Origin: Byssochlamys sp. IMV 00236
Taxonomy: Eukaryota; Ascomycota; Eurotiomycetes; Eurotiales; Thermoascaceae
DNA length: 29,955 nt
NCBI GenBank assembly: GCA_001931875.2
Contig: MSJH02000344.1
Span: 1 to 29,955 of the forward strand
Direction of reading: 5' to 3'
Position numbers and translations under genes: made by a program. The notes below the pieces were generated by a model that saw only the letters and a program-made list of their open reading frames with translations, was not told the DNA's origin and ran no database searches. This document shows, one piece after another, positions 10,130 to 22,025 of this stretch; position 1 is the stretch's first letter; each line of letters begins with the position of its first letter.

Positions 10130-11060
10130 TTTTCAATAAATAAAGTTTTGCTCCTTACAAGAATTGAAGGTTTATACTCACACTTTTGTTTATTTCTAAA
10201 GCGTTTCATGACTTTTATACTTTTTATATTCTTCAGATTATCACTTGTATTTATATGTTAATAAAGTTATTCATCTCTATTTTTATATAGTAAAAAGACT
10301 AAAAGGCAATAGATTTCATGCATTCTTTGTTTATATCACACATCTTTGGGCTTATTCCCTAGTCTTGGTCACGCACACTATTTGTGTTACTCTGCCAAAC
10401 CCTTTTTTTTTTTCTTTTGACTTTTTACCAGCAAAGACTAGATAAACACTATTTGTAGTAGTTGTTATATACTCTATTTGCTATAAAGTAGCAGTCTTGT
10501 ATAAAGAAATGAAGTAAGTTGTGCAAAATCAAAAGAACGTCGTCACCAAAAATGGTAATAACAAATGATAAACGCGTTCCGAAGCCCTGTTAACCCATAA
10601 AAAAAATAACTTTATTTTGAACAGGTCTAGATGCAGGCATCAGAAGAAGGTCGATATATATGCTGTGAGCCCTCAAATAGGTCATAGCAGATGAAGAAAT
10701 GGTCTCTAGATGCTCTAAATATCGCAATATACATTGTTATCTGCGGTTTATCCGTTCTCGATCTATTAATAAGCAGAATAAATATTGTCAACGTCTAGTA
10801 AATTATAACATATAACGCGCCATCAACTACTACACACTACAGATGCCATGAATCAATGTCACGGGCTTAGAAATAATACCTTGTCTTGTGTATGAAATAT
10901 ATATTGACTATATTATGTCAAAGAGTGTAATCTTCTTCTATATAAACGTAGAAATGCAACAATGAATCTCTTGCTTATAAAATCAATTTTCAGTCTGCGT
11001 CTGTTTTTGTGTAATCACGCAAGTATTTGTAGGTTTGGAGGAAATAGGTAGGATAATATA
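10130..11060. other. Gene-poor intergenic region
   Basis: AT-rich DNA of about 930 bases. The open frame 10245-10445 (+) is low complexity and has no motif or splice context. I see no RNA gene or ordered repeat here. The next feature is the end of a Tc1/mariner relic at 11061. Confidence 0.6.
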
Positions 11061-11306
11061 CAGTCGGGGTCACTAATGTTTCGTTCAAAATTTTCTAAAA
11101 ACAAAAGCTGTATTATCCTCCTGGAAGATGCACTTTCTACCTTCAGAACTGGGCAGCTCATTGTACCAGGTAAGAAGGCTTTGCGACAATCAATCGACAT
11201 ATGAATCTTGGTTCATATTGCTGTCAATAAAAACTAACGGGCCATATCCCCTACTTCAAAAACAAGACCAAATCAACATACTGCCTCCACCAAACTTGAT
11301 AATCAT
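11061..11306 (-). mobile_element. Tc1/mariner transposase relic with a terminal-repeat-like end
   Basis: Read on the minus strand from 11306 to 11106, one frame gives a Tc1/mariner catalytic-domain fragment. It shows KFGGGSMLIWSCF, then GYGPLVFIDSNMNQDSYVD, then LLTWYNELP, and finally CIFQEDNTA, which holds the second catalytic Asp of the DDE/D triad. Two in-frame TGA codons interrupt it (replacing a residue after SCF and after YVD), so it is dead. The C-terminal part of the transposase is missing: the sequence passes straight into 11097-11061, which reads on the plus strand as TA/CAGTCGGGGTCACTAATG, a typical Tc1-type terminus next to a TA target site. The N-terminal domain and the other end are not seen. 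The open frame listed at 11015-11200 is the same DNA in a wrong frame. Confidence 0.85.
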
Positions 11307-11355
11307 AGTATGAAGAAAAAAAAAATAGCTTGAAATAAAAGTGATGTGGAGGAAA

Positions 11356-11415
11356 TCTGGGCAATCCAACCTCGAAAAAGTGGACGAGATTTTCAAACAT
11401 TTGGTAAATTGAGAG
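11356..11415 (+). repeat. 60-base dispersed repeat, copy B
   Basis: Partner of the minus-strand copy at 8337-8396, with 52 of 60 identical positions and no gaps. It starts TCTGGGCAATCCAACCTCG and ends GTAAATTGAGAG. It lies between the Tc1/mariner relic and the HID1 start codon, about 120 bases upstream of that start, so it may sit in the HID1 promoter or 5' UTR. Confidence 0.75.
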
Positions 11416-11534
11416 TGAAAGTACTATATATTAATGCATCGTCAATGTTATTGTTTAGTGACGAAATGCATAGGAGAGAGGATCTTCAATTTCCGACTTT
11501 AGACCTTTCTCTTTTTTTTTTACTTATTTTATCA

Positions 11535-14430
11535 ATGGGAACAACAGATAGCAAACTAGCCTTCAGAAAGGGCGTCTTTCGACTGTTTGAAGAAAGAGTA
11601 AGCAACAATACTTCTTGGCTTTAATAAAACTCAACTTTTACAAATGTTTAGAACCTTCCTAAAAATATGGATGACTATTGGACTTTGGTAATTAAGCAGT
11701 TCAATTCAGCACAACTTTATTCTAACAGTAATAAAGTTTTGGACTTTACCAGAATCAATAGATGATGTCTATACATTGATCAGTATTCATGATATCAGAA
11801 GGACAAGAGATACAGCCATAGAGAATCTGGAAACATTGATTGATAGAGTAAGGCTATATTCATGACGGTTTCCCTCTCTTTTTTTTCTTATCCTGTTTAC
11901 TGTTATAGTTGTTGGAACAAATGAATTCTATCCTCAATTCAACCAATACAAACCAAAATATCCAATTACTCAATTGCTGTCGTATCTTGAGTCGAGTGAT
12001 GCCCTTTATCTTTGAAAGTCCCGAGCATGCAGAGTGGGAGGATAGGTTCTTTTGGACACCGCGATTGATCGAAAGAGAAAGGGTAGGATTATATACATTA
12101 TGATTACAACAGCAATAATGAATATATATTACCATAGACAGAAGATGGACAAAAACCACAGTATGATTCATTACCACCAAGAGGAGAGATGATGCTATCA
12201 TGTAAGGAACAATAGGCCAAAGAAGTTTATAAAGCACCCGTGATTTATATAAATTTAACAAGAACCCATAGTATGTTTAAAATCACTCTTCTTGGCTGGA
12301 TTCACAATACCTTCATCTATTGGAACTGCAGATAATAAAGTGAATTATGTCATTTGGGAGACAGGCGTTGGATGCTCAACACCCATTGGATCATCAAGAG
12401 ACAATGACATGAATCGAATCGAAGTACTCCGACTGCTCACTGTTTTGCTGTCCAAATCAATGTATACAACACCAACACAGATAATCTCTAAAGAGGATCG
12501 TTGGTTAACTTATATGATTACAAAAACAGAAAAGAAGATCGTCCTCGCCTTTCTCTGTAGTATGATCAATATATCCTGTAAATACAACCCTTTAGGCTGG
12601 ACAGTCGTGCCTTATAATCACATCATGTTTTCTGACCCAAGAGAATTGCTCGTTGGTCACTGTTTACGTATACTGTTGATCATATTGGACTATCGTTTGC
12701 CCTTGACAAGAAATACATCCTCAACAGATGTTATTGTAGAAAAAATGGAGGATTTGAATCTGTCACCCAAGCAGAATGACGGTCAAGTAGAATCAAGTGA
12801 TAATGTCTATAGATACTATCTATCAAAGTTACATAGAGCGCAAGATTTCCAGTTCTTGATTGATGGTATTTATCGAATACTGGATAACCCAATGCAGGTA
12901 AATCTTGTACAAAATGTAGAAATCTTTATTCACTTTCTTATTGACACAGACATTGAACAACTACATACCTGGTTCATTAAAAAGAGCTCGATATCATGTG
13001 GAAATGTTGATGCTCTGTTGGAAACTATTAGAGACAAACACCAGGTTTAATCATTATTTGATGGAAACTGAAAGAGGATTAGATTTGATGGTGGTATTGG
13101 TATTCTATGCGAATGAGAATAAGCTTGATCCATGTAAATACAATGCCCAATCCAATAATGGAGAGTCATATTTATCATTTTATTATAGCTCAAGTAGGTC
13201 TTGTTCGTATGTGCGCATTCATGCTCCAGACTCTATCTTCAAACAGACTATTTGGTGTAAAGATTAACAAGTCCTTTGATGGACATGCCTCCCTACCTGC
13301 TAGTAGTAAAATACCAAACTTTCAAGGCACCTATGCGGATTATCTTATTCTTGTATGTATTAAAAGAAAAAAAAAAGAAGAAATACTGATGATTATCATT
13401 AGAGTATATTTTCATTGATTGCTACATCAAGAGGAACATTATCTACACTCTATCCAGCCTTCATCATGACAATTACAAACATATCACCATATCTAAAGAG
13501 CATATCACCTATAGCATCAAGTAAATTGATCGCCTTGTTCAGTTCCATGTCTGCACCTGGTTTCTTATTAGCCGACGAAGCAAATCACAAGTTGATAGAA
13601 TATTTGTTGGAAGCGTTCAATAACATGATTCGATTCCAATTCTCCTGTAAGTACTTGCTATCAAGTGATTTTTATGTATTCACCTCTATATATTCTAGTC
13701 AATTCTCGCTTTGTCTATGCTCTCGTCCGTAATGCTCTAAAGTTTCAAAAACTAGCTGATTTCAATCTTGACGCTGCATTATCAGAAAAGTCATCAAATA
13801 TTGCCCGTAAGCATGCAACAGATGATGAAGCTGGACTGTCAGAGAAAGCAAAAGGAAAGCTTCCCGAAGGCTCTACCTTAACGCGACATTCGAGTAGCTC
13901 AAGTCAACTTCAGTCAAACAACGTATCATTTCCCGGGATAAAGAATGGATTTATCCCCACAGAAAATTGGGTAAGGAAAGGAATTGTATATCCCAGGAGT
14001 ATTGTTAACAAAAGGTTATGTACAGGTCAATAGCTGGCATTCTCAACTTCCTTTAGATACAATCCTTTCTTTAATAGACTATTTGAGACCTCAATTAGAT
14101 AAGCCTGGGTTGACAGGTGATCAGATTGTTGAATATATAAATAATCTGTCATTATCAGATATTCCACTATCTACACCTGCACACCCAGTGACAGTCCGAA
14201 AATTCCAATGGACGGATACACTCATGATCTGGTTCCAAAGCATGCTCTGGGGGCATACCTACATCTCCTCTGTATCCAACTATGGCCCATGGACTGGCAC
14301 TCAAATTAAACTATTCCACATCAAACAGCAACAACCGGCAGTGCCTGATAATACACCTCCTCTTCCTGCTTCATCCCCTACATCGGGTCATTCGTCTCGA
14401 CCCGCTTTGACTACTTCACGAACAGTTTAG
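11535..14430 (+). CDS. hid1: HID1 family protein (Golgi / dense-core vesicle trafficking)
   Basis: Predicted 780 aa in eleven exons: 11535-11597, 11652-11687, 11737-11847, 11909-12082, 12138-12201, 12272-12897, 12950-13133, 13189-13352, 13403-13646, 13699-13970, 14026-14430. The start MGTTDSKLAFRK matches the conserved HID1 N-terminus; Gly2 is a myristoylation candidate, and animal HID1 is known to be N-myristoylated. Conserved blocks follow in family order: LNCCRILSRVMPFIFE, the region with GVGCSTP and NDMNRIEVLRLL, DFQFLIDGIYRIL, FGVKINKSF, NISPYLKS, LLEAFNNMIRFQF, and the C-terminal WFQSMLWGHTYIS with KLFHI. A Ser-rich linker (about residues 560-640) is where the family diverges. The role of HID1 in sorting at the trans-Golgi comes from animal work; the fission yeast homologue binds a ubiquitin protease. 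The open frame extends upstream of 11535, but the conserved start argues against using it. Confidence 0.93.
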
Positions 14431-14453
14431 AGATTCATGCTTTATTAATAAAA
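14431..14453. terminator. 23-base spacer between convergent stop codons
   Basis: Only 23 bases separate the HID1 stop from the stop of the oppositely oriented anthranilate synthase gene. An AATAAA polyadenylation-type signal for HID1 lies here (about 14447-14452). Both 3' UTRs must therefore run into the coding region of the other gene. Confidence 0.55.
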
Positions 14454-16122
14454 TCACTTTTGTTGCTGTTCAAAAATCTTTTGTTCACATTGCTCAATAG
14501 TTGCGAGATTGGACCCCATCTTGTTCATTGTTTCTTGATATTCATCTTCTTCCACTGAGTCATACACGATACCTCCTCCAGCTATGTTACACATGTTTAA
14601 CAAGTCATAGCTCATGAAGCATATACATATATACATTACCTTGTAAGTAAGCAACGCCATCCTTAAAGAGCATGGTACGGATAGCTATACATGTGTCCAT
14701 ACCTCCAGAGTAATCAAAGTGGCCCACTGAACCAGCATAGACGCCTCTCTTTTCCTTTTCTAATCCTCGAATTAACTCCACGGCTCTAATCTTGGGGGCA
14801 CCCGATACAGTGCCGGCAGGGAAGATGGCGCGGAACGCATCAAAGGGTGTCTTGTCCTCTCGAAGCTCGCCCGATACATTTGAGACAATATGCATAACAT
14901 GTGAATAATACTCGATTTGCATCAGCTTATCGACCTTGACTGTCTCTGGTTTACAGATACGATTAATATCGTTACGTCCGAGATCAACCAACATGACATG
15001 CTCAGCAATTTCCTTGGGATCCTTCAAGAGATCTTCTGCCAAGGCTTTATCCTCTTCTGGGGTCTTTCCTCGCTTTCGTGTGCCGGCAATAGGATGAGTG
15101 AAGGCAATGCGATCCTGGACCTTGGTCAGCATCTCGGGTGAAGCACCTACAAGAGTGAATTCCTTAAGGTTCATGTAAAACATATAAGGTGAAGGGTTTA
15201 ATGATCTCAAGTGACGATACACATTGAACGGATGCAAATCTGTAGGACGTGCGAGTCGTTGAGAGGGCACTGCTTGAAAGATATCGCCTTCTTTAATGTG
15301 ATGTTTCAGCGAGCTAACAAATCCCATGTATCCTTCCTTGCCCACATTTGAAATAGCTTGCTGACCGAGAGTCGTAATCGGACCTTGGGCTACGGAGGGT
15401 ATATGATCGTCGTGAAGTAGTGTCAGTGTTGTCTCGATCTCTTCAGCCGCCTTTCTGTATTCTCTTTCCACTTCTTTGGGATCTTTGACGTCGCTTCTAA
15501 AATGAGATACAACATTGACTACATGACGTACACGATCAAAAATGACAAGTGTATCGCACATCATAAAGATAGCGTCTGGGATGCCGAGTGGATCGGCTAA
15601 GTCGCCCTTGATGCTTGGTTCAAAATATTGGAAACAGTCAAAGCCAACGTAGCCAACAGCACCACCTAATATCGGGGGGGGGGGAGATTAGTAACTGATG
15701 TTCAATATATACATGTATATATATACCAGTAAAGCTAGGAAGGCCGGGTATCTTGACATATCGAATGCTAGATAATTCTTTCTCGATAGGAATCAAGGGA
15801 TCGCCTTGACAGGTTTCATTAGCACCCACTTTGATAAGTTTATAAGGATCTATTGAGGGATTATAAGCAACATGTTGCGTTCTTGTTTGCTTTGTGTGTA
15901 TTCTATACCAGAACCAATAAAAGAGTATCTGCTGATGTTCTCTCCTCCTTCTACAGATTCAAACAGAAATGAATAATCGCAGCGATCGGCTACTTTGAGA
16001 TAGGCAGATACGGGTGTCAACAAGTCTGCTTCTAATTCGGCGTAAATAGGAATTGTGTTGCCAGCATCGTTTGCTACAAGTTCCTGAACTTGTTCAAGTG
16101 TAGGTTTTAACTTTAAGGTCAT
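14454..16122 (-). CDS. TRP2: Anthranilate synthase component I
   Basis: Predicted 496 aa in four exons on the minus strand: 16122-15909, 15849-15727, 15665-14640, 14581-14454. It converts chorismate to anthranilate, the first step of tryptophan synthesis, using ammonia from the glutaminase partner (which is not in this window). Seen: the N-terminal regulatory region with [10 protein letters not shown] followed by RYSF, where tryptophan feedback binding occurs in this family; then the chorismate-binding domain with [54 protein letters not shown] and [12 protein letters not shown]; and the final AGGGIVYDS block. All key family motifs look intact and the length is typical. Intron 2 contains an 11-base C run on the coding strand. 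The short AT-rich upstream region has a (TA)n tract directly before the start. Confidence 0.95.
15674..15684 (+). repeat. G11 homopolymer inside TRP2 intron 2
   Basis: Eleven consecutive G on the plus strand (C on the coding strand), 9 bases from the 3' splice site. This is unusual in otherwise AT-rich DNA and likely length-variable. Confidence 0.9.
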
Positions 16123-16507
16123 GTTGCGTATATATATATATATGTAAATATATAAAGAGGGAAAAGGGAAAAAGCTAGAGCTCCTTTTCTTTTTAAAGAT
16201 TTACCCGGTTTGGATAAAATGAGTCATTTCGAATGCCTGCTTCATGCGCACGTGACGTGTCAACACAGATAAGGGGACACACAGCCTGTCGATCAGATTC
16301 ATGATAAACCAACAATTAAAGTTATCAATTAGAAAAAGATACAACTTTAGGTTCAACATGCTCACAATACACGAACAAGTTGTACGGTTGGAAGGAAATA
16401 AGGCCGATGTTGTTTGATAAATGATAAAGGCTGAGAATAAATAAGATGAACGAGATTGACTCATCAAGTGTGCGTTTAATTTCTATGAAATATTAAATAA
16501 AATGTCT
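16123..16507. other. Intergenic region upstream of TRP2 / downstream of the Rim15-like gene
   Basis: It holds the TRP2 promoter and the 3' end of the kinase gene. A (TA)n run lies at 16129-16142, followed by TATA-like sequence on both strands (16149-16155). The minus-strand frame at 16201-16467 has no recognisable motif and is not called. A CACGTGACG-like E-box lies near 16249-16254. Confidence 0.5.
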
Positions 16508-19500
16508 CTATGCGTCTTCTTGTTTGGCTTCATGCGCTGATATAAGCTGTGAAGTCAAAATGGGATGTGGTATATGATTCTTTTCTTTTACAACAGGCGG
16601 TGATAATATTTCCTGCGGTGTATGGATGAAGGGCGGTGTCTCTAGAGTAGGTGATGAATAAGACCAGTGCATGCCGATTTGATGGTTGGTATTATTAGTA
16701 AGCGGTAGATCATTGAATTGTTTGATACACCGTATGACAGATTCTCTCGTTACTGGTTTACTAAGGACGTCATCAAATATTTTTGTCAAGTGAAATGTTC
16801 GTTCATAAGCTGTAAATGCAATAATGGGTGTGTTTCGATTGATATTATTGGTAGATTTGATCATTCGCGCTGAGGCTTCACCATCGACTAGAAATAAAGT
16901 GTGAGCTATTGTCTGTTGTTTATCCTTTTTCCTACTTACTTATTGGCATCCGTATGTCCATAAAGATAAAATCGAATATCACCTTGTCACCCATGGCATA
17001 TCGAATTGCCTGTGCTCCGTTCCGAGCAACAACACACCGACAATGCAGAGATTTCAGTATGGTCTCTAGTATTTTGCAACTTATTGGATTATCATCCGCG
17101 ATAAGGCAGTCAAATGACCTGGTTTCTTTATAATCTGTATCATGACTACAATCAAGAGGATGCCTTGATGTAGGCAATAAAGATACCATGCCACTTCCAT
17201 GATCTGGAGGTTCATCATGCGGTTGATGTTCAAATGTCCTATTAGAAAACGAGATGGACCGTGTTCGCTTTAGAGTAAAGCCATGATCTTCTACAGATGT
17301 CTTTTTTACTTTTTCTAGTTGTGGATTAGATACATCTGCTGATCGACGTAGTGATATGGAAGGCCTTGAAGAGATAGAGGGTGACATTGTGAGTGGCGGG
17401 GTGTTGGGTAAAGAGATCGATATGTTTTGTGATTCAAGAGCGTCTATGATTGAGTGTCTCTTTACATCTAGTGGCAGTTTCAAATTTTCTGTAGCTGCTG
17501 CCGCGACACTTTCGCTTCTAATTTTTTTAATTGCTTCTTCGTTTGCTTTCTCTAAAAGCGGTAAGTTCTTGTAAACGAATGTTCCGAAATCAGCGTCGCT
17601 TGTAATATGCGGGCGTCCTTCATCGTCATCCTGCTGATTGATCAGGCTAGTCTTTTCCGGATTCTGCTCTACAATAATAGCTTTCGCTCGTTTCACCTCT
17701 TCCAACACAAGATGCTCGACGTCCTCAGGCATGAGCATCGAGGCTCCTCTTAAATCAAAATAATCTGTGTCTTCTTCGCTTAGAGGCTGTGGTATAAATG
17801 AAGGTACTTCTGATAACAAATTGTCCCAATCGAGTCCCTTGAAAAACGGATGATTGCGTACTTCATCTGCGCCATTTCGGCCAAGTCGCTGGTTAGGATC
17901 TGGTGTGAGCAGTCGCTCGATAAAATCGCGTGCTTCAGGGGGAATACTGATCTCGTCTTCGTGCCAATCAATGGCGCCTGACAAAATGTTTTCAAATACC
18001 TTGTCGGGTGTTTCCGCATGGAAAGGTGGATATCCAAACAGAAATTCATAGCAAATCACGCCAAGAGCCCACCAATCGACCATAGAGTCCTGGCTCGTGC
18101 CCAAGATGCTTTCTGGTGCCAAATAATCGGGTGTGCCAACCATGCCTTCCTGCTTTTCTCCATCTATAGGAAAAAGCCCAGGTGTTGTTCGTCCGGAAAG
18201 TAAGCCCGAATTAGTTCGCTGTCGATGGAGCTTTACACCGAACCCATCATCACTGATATTGCTAGAGGCGTCTTGTAGGAACGGACTGATAGACGTCAAG
18301 CTGCTGGGTTCTCCCCCTGATGTTGAACTGGCAAGTGACCCACGTCGGTGTCGGTCTTGATCAAATAAAAAGTTGAAGTATGTGTTCTTGTAAAATGCAC
18401 CAGAAGGAGAAGCGGATGAAACTGAAGGTGATCTAGGAGGAGTCCCACAATGAGACTGTGAAGGCGAGCAAAAGGTCAAGGGGCCATTATGAAGTTCATC
18501 TCTAACTCGACGGTCCAAGAAGCCAACACGAGACAAACCAAAGTCAGTCAACTTTAAATGTCCATTTTGATCAATGAGTAAATTATCCGGCTTTAAATCC
18601 CTAAAAGAAACCGTCAATATATATAAAAGGAGTTTTTTTTTAGTAATATCTACCTGTGGATGATGTTTTTACTGTGTAAATAAGAAAGCCCCAAAGTAAC
18701 TTCGGCTAAATAGTTGCGAGCCCAATCATAGGGTAAGCTGCCCATGACCTTGATCAATGAAGAACAATCACCACCATTCAAATACTCCATGACCAGGTAC
18801 AGGTAATCTTTTGACTGAAAAGTATAATATAGCTTAGCCACGTATGGACTGTCTGTCTGTGCTATCATGATCATTCTTTCGGCTTTGACGTTGGTTACTT
18901 GATTCTTTGCAATCATATCCGACTTCTTGAGGAATTTGATTGCATAATAATCTCCGGTAATTCTCTTTTTGGCCAGAAAGACAGAACCAAAAGCACCCTT
19001 GCTGATTGGCTTGATTATTTCATAATCCTTGATGCTAGGAGGTGTAGATCTACTTCCGGCGATAGGGGCGGGTAAAGGAGAGCATGGTGATTTTCCTGCT
19101 TCCTGCTGTTGAATTCTATGAGGTAAACTGCCCTTTCTTGACATCTGTTGATCGCTAAAGGACTTGGGTGAGGCCAGAGGCGTGTCAATAAATTCAGTCG
19201 CGACTAGATCCATTGAACGAATAGTATTGTCTTGCGAGATGTTGGATGGTTTTGGAGAAATTTTGCTACGTTTGCCTTTTGATTTCCATTCTCTGATTTT
19301 CTTGAAGATACTCTTTTTCAAATTCTGCCCGCCCTCTTTTGGTTTCTCGCCAGTTGCAGTGAGAGGCTCAGCGGCTGAACATGATTTCTTGACGGAACTG
19401 TTATCCGTTGATTCTTTTGTAGTATAGTGAACAGTTTCGTTTTCTTGAGCCACAAATTCAGACCAGTTCTCATTGTGTATAACTTGTTGTTGAAAGTTCT

Positions 19501-22025
19501 TTTTTATACGCTCATTGTAGTCTAAGCGATCTTGCATGCGATTGACAGCATCTACCTTGGCTTGAATGATGGATTGTATATCGGCTATAAGGGACTGTAT
19601 GTCTGAATCATCTGTCAGAGGAGGTGTCCAGTAGAGAATTTCAATTGTTTTTGATTTGATAACAAGGAGCTCTTCATCCGATTGATCCGAAGGAGTTTTT
19701 AAAGAGATGGCAACGTTCATTATATCCAGTAGCGATTCATATTTCTCAATTTCAGCCTTCTTTTGATCAATATGACCGAGATCATCAAACATAATTTCGT
19801 TTAGAGAATTGTCTATGGAGATGACAGTTTGATTTTCTAGGTCATGAAGCTCATTCACAGTGACATCGCGTAGGCTCTGGACGTACTGTCGAAGTTCCGC
19901 TAAGCTATCATCACAATGTACAACGTCCATCTCGGCTCGGTGAATTTCTACACAGAGCTCTGAATGCTGCTCGAAAAAGGCAGCAACAACCCATTTTTCA
20001 CAAATACGACATAATTCAGGTGGAAGATTCATTAAGGATTCAAAGCAAGAGCGCTGGCCTGATAAAGAGGAAGAGGATAAAAAAACTCCCTTTTTCATTT
20101 TGGCCGGTAATAAAGAGTCCTCTTTTTCAGTGGGCAGATGAAGCGACGGCTCTTTTGGTTTGATGACCCACATCGTATGGCTTGCTTCTCCCGTGACTCG
20201 ATTACGCATGAGCATCCCCTTGCCTTCCATTTGAATAGGTTTCCTATTGTCGCTTGTAATCACACGAAATGTCACTTCGGCAGTTTTTGTGTTATCGGTC
20301 AGCATTTCATTCGTGGCTACTGTAAATACATTCCTGTCTTCTGCCAGTAACAGCTGCGACATGTTTAAGCCAATCATAGATTGAGGTTCAGTGCTTGATA
20401 AAAAGAAAAAAGGAGGTTAGTTACTATCTTTAGCATCTCAACTGCACAAAGGTTACCCTATTACATCATGCCATACTTGACTAAGGTACTGAACAGTAGG
20501 TGAGGAGAGTGACAGTTCCATGACAATTGTACTACTCTGTCCTACTTTGGCTTCTTCCTGAAGTTGACATTGTATAACGTCCTCCTGAGTTGACACAGGC
20601 TTCAACAGAGGGCTCGTGCTCAGCCCTTGTTCAGCCTGCCACCACTCGATCACACGATTGAGTGCAGCGATAGACAGTAGTAGCCTGACATGCCATTCTC
20701 TGCACGGCCAATCTTTATTGACTTCCCACTGTTTTCCAATTACTTGTATTTTGGAAACAAGCTCGGCGCAGAGATGTCTGTTTTCCAAAAATACGTCTAG
20801 GTCTGTGTCCAAGGCATACTGTGCATAACCAATGAGGTCCTGCAAGGTTACTATGAAGGGCGTGGGATGATAAATGTCTTCAGAAGGTGCTACAGTTTGA
20901 TTCGTATCACTTGACAGCGTGATACGTTCGTCAATGATGCCTTGTTTGATAGTCACCAGATCATGCTCGACATACTCATTCAGGCCATCAATGATTCTTC
21001 GCAGCTCCAAGCTGCATGCTTGTTTTGCTGACTGGAGTTTAAATTTTGTAGCATTGCCTGGGTAAATATTTGCGGCATTTACACTTTTTCGTTTATCCAG
21101 AAAGGTTTCAGTAAAATTGGAATTGTGCTTGATTGAGTGGCTAGCAAAGGATGAAGAGCTGTAAGAAGGTGTTCTAAGGGATTCCTGTTGCTGTTGCTGC
21201 TGCTCTTTAAGTGAATCGTCTTCGGCAGGGAAAGTATAGGTTGTATAACAAGTGTCGTTATCTGCATGAAAAATAGTTTGATCTTTTCTCCAATCACACC
21301 ATTCTGGTTCAAATGGAATAGACCATCTTTGTACCTTGGTTAACCGAGATATGCCCACTTGATCCATAAAATGATGGCGACGTTGATAGTTTGACGAAAA
21401 GTAACTGGTGGAAGGCGCACTTTGACAAACTATAGAGTGAAAAAAAAAGGTATTAATTTATTTGTAAGAAACAGGGAAAAAAAGGGTAAATTTAATAAAA
21501 GAATGATCTTTACGGGTAAAATAGTCATCCAACTCACAATCTGTTTCTATGGGAACTGATGTGCAACCAAAAAACTTGCTATAGTGACCTAGATTTTCGT
21601 CATTCTTATCAGTGTTACCATGTTTAGCATCACTTGGGGCGTTTAAAAATAAAGAAGGATAAACATGAAGGTGCTGTTCTTTAGTTGAATCAAATTGGGC
21701 TTTATTTAATACTGGGGCAGATTCTTTATAGTCTGAAAGGGATGACCTGCGTCTTTGCTTATGGCCTACTCAATTAATTAAAGACTGTTTGATTCATACT
21801 GATATTGAGCAAACCTCTTAGATCCTCAAAGGTAGATAAAATACTGATATTATCTGTAAATGTTGAAGATACTGAAGGATCTCTTTGGTGTGGTGCGTCT
21901 TTATTCCTTTGATCATAACTTTCTCGCGGTTGATTATCCAGCTGATGCATAGTTTTAATGGTACTTAGTCCATGGTGAATAAGTGATAGTTGTTTACTTC
22001 TTTGATTATTGCTACTATCCGTCAT
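16508..22025 (-). CDS. RIM15: Rim15-like protein kinase (PAS, zinc-binding, AGC kinase, response-regulator receiver)
   Basis: Predicted 1738 aa in six exons on the minus strand: 22025-21815, 21765-21514, 21429-20457, 20393-18654, 18600-16940, 16887-16508. Rim15 kinases are Greatwall-type AGC kinases that drive entry into quiescence when TOR and PKA signalling fall. Domains in order: a Ser/Gln-rich N-terminal region with RRRSS (a PKA-type site); a PAS-like domain around residues 460-565; a CRIC...H..C zinc-type motif near 605-625; a coiled, charged region; a kinase domain from about 935 (glycine loop ISKGAFGSVFLA, AIKFLKK, HRDLKPDN, DFG). About 130 residues then separate DFG from GTPDYLAPE, the long activation-segment insert typical of this family. 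A receiver domain follows from about 1560, with IADDN, the phosphoacceptor Asp in FMDIRMP, and the Lys in VLSKPV, so the classic D-D-K set looks present. The length matches yeast Rim15. Exon 1 ends at a weaker donor (gtttgc), so that junction is the least certain. Confidence 0.92.

Noticed and set aside
10245..10445. Plus-strand 66-codon frame
   Set aside because: Aromatic-rich low-complexity translation of AT-rich DNA, with no upstream promoter or splice signals.
11015..11200. Minus-strand 61-codon open frame as a small gene
   Set aside because: It is a frame-shifted reading of the Tc1/mariner relic; the conserved transposase motifs lie in another frame.
11346..11624. Plus-strand frame containing LLFSDE, which resembles the first catalytic Asp region of Tc1 transposases
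   Set aside because: It is on the opposite strand to the mariner relic and the surrounding residues do not fit. The 3' part of this frame is HID1 exon 1 and the 5' part includes repeat copy B, so the match looks accidental.
16201..16467. Minus-strand 88-codon frame between TRP2 and the kinase gene
   Set aside because: No motif, no splice context and it lies in the TRP2 promoter region.
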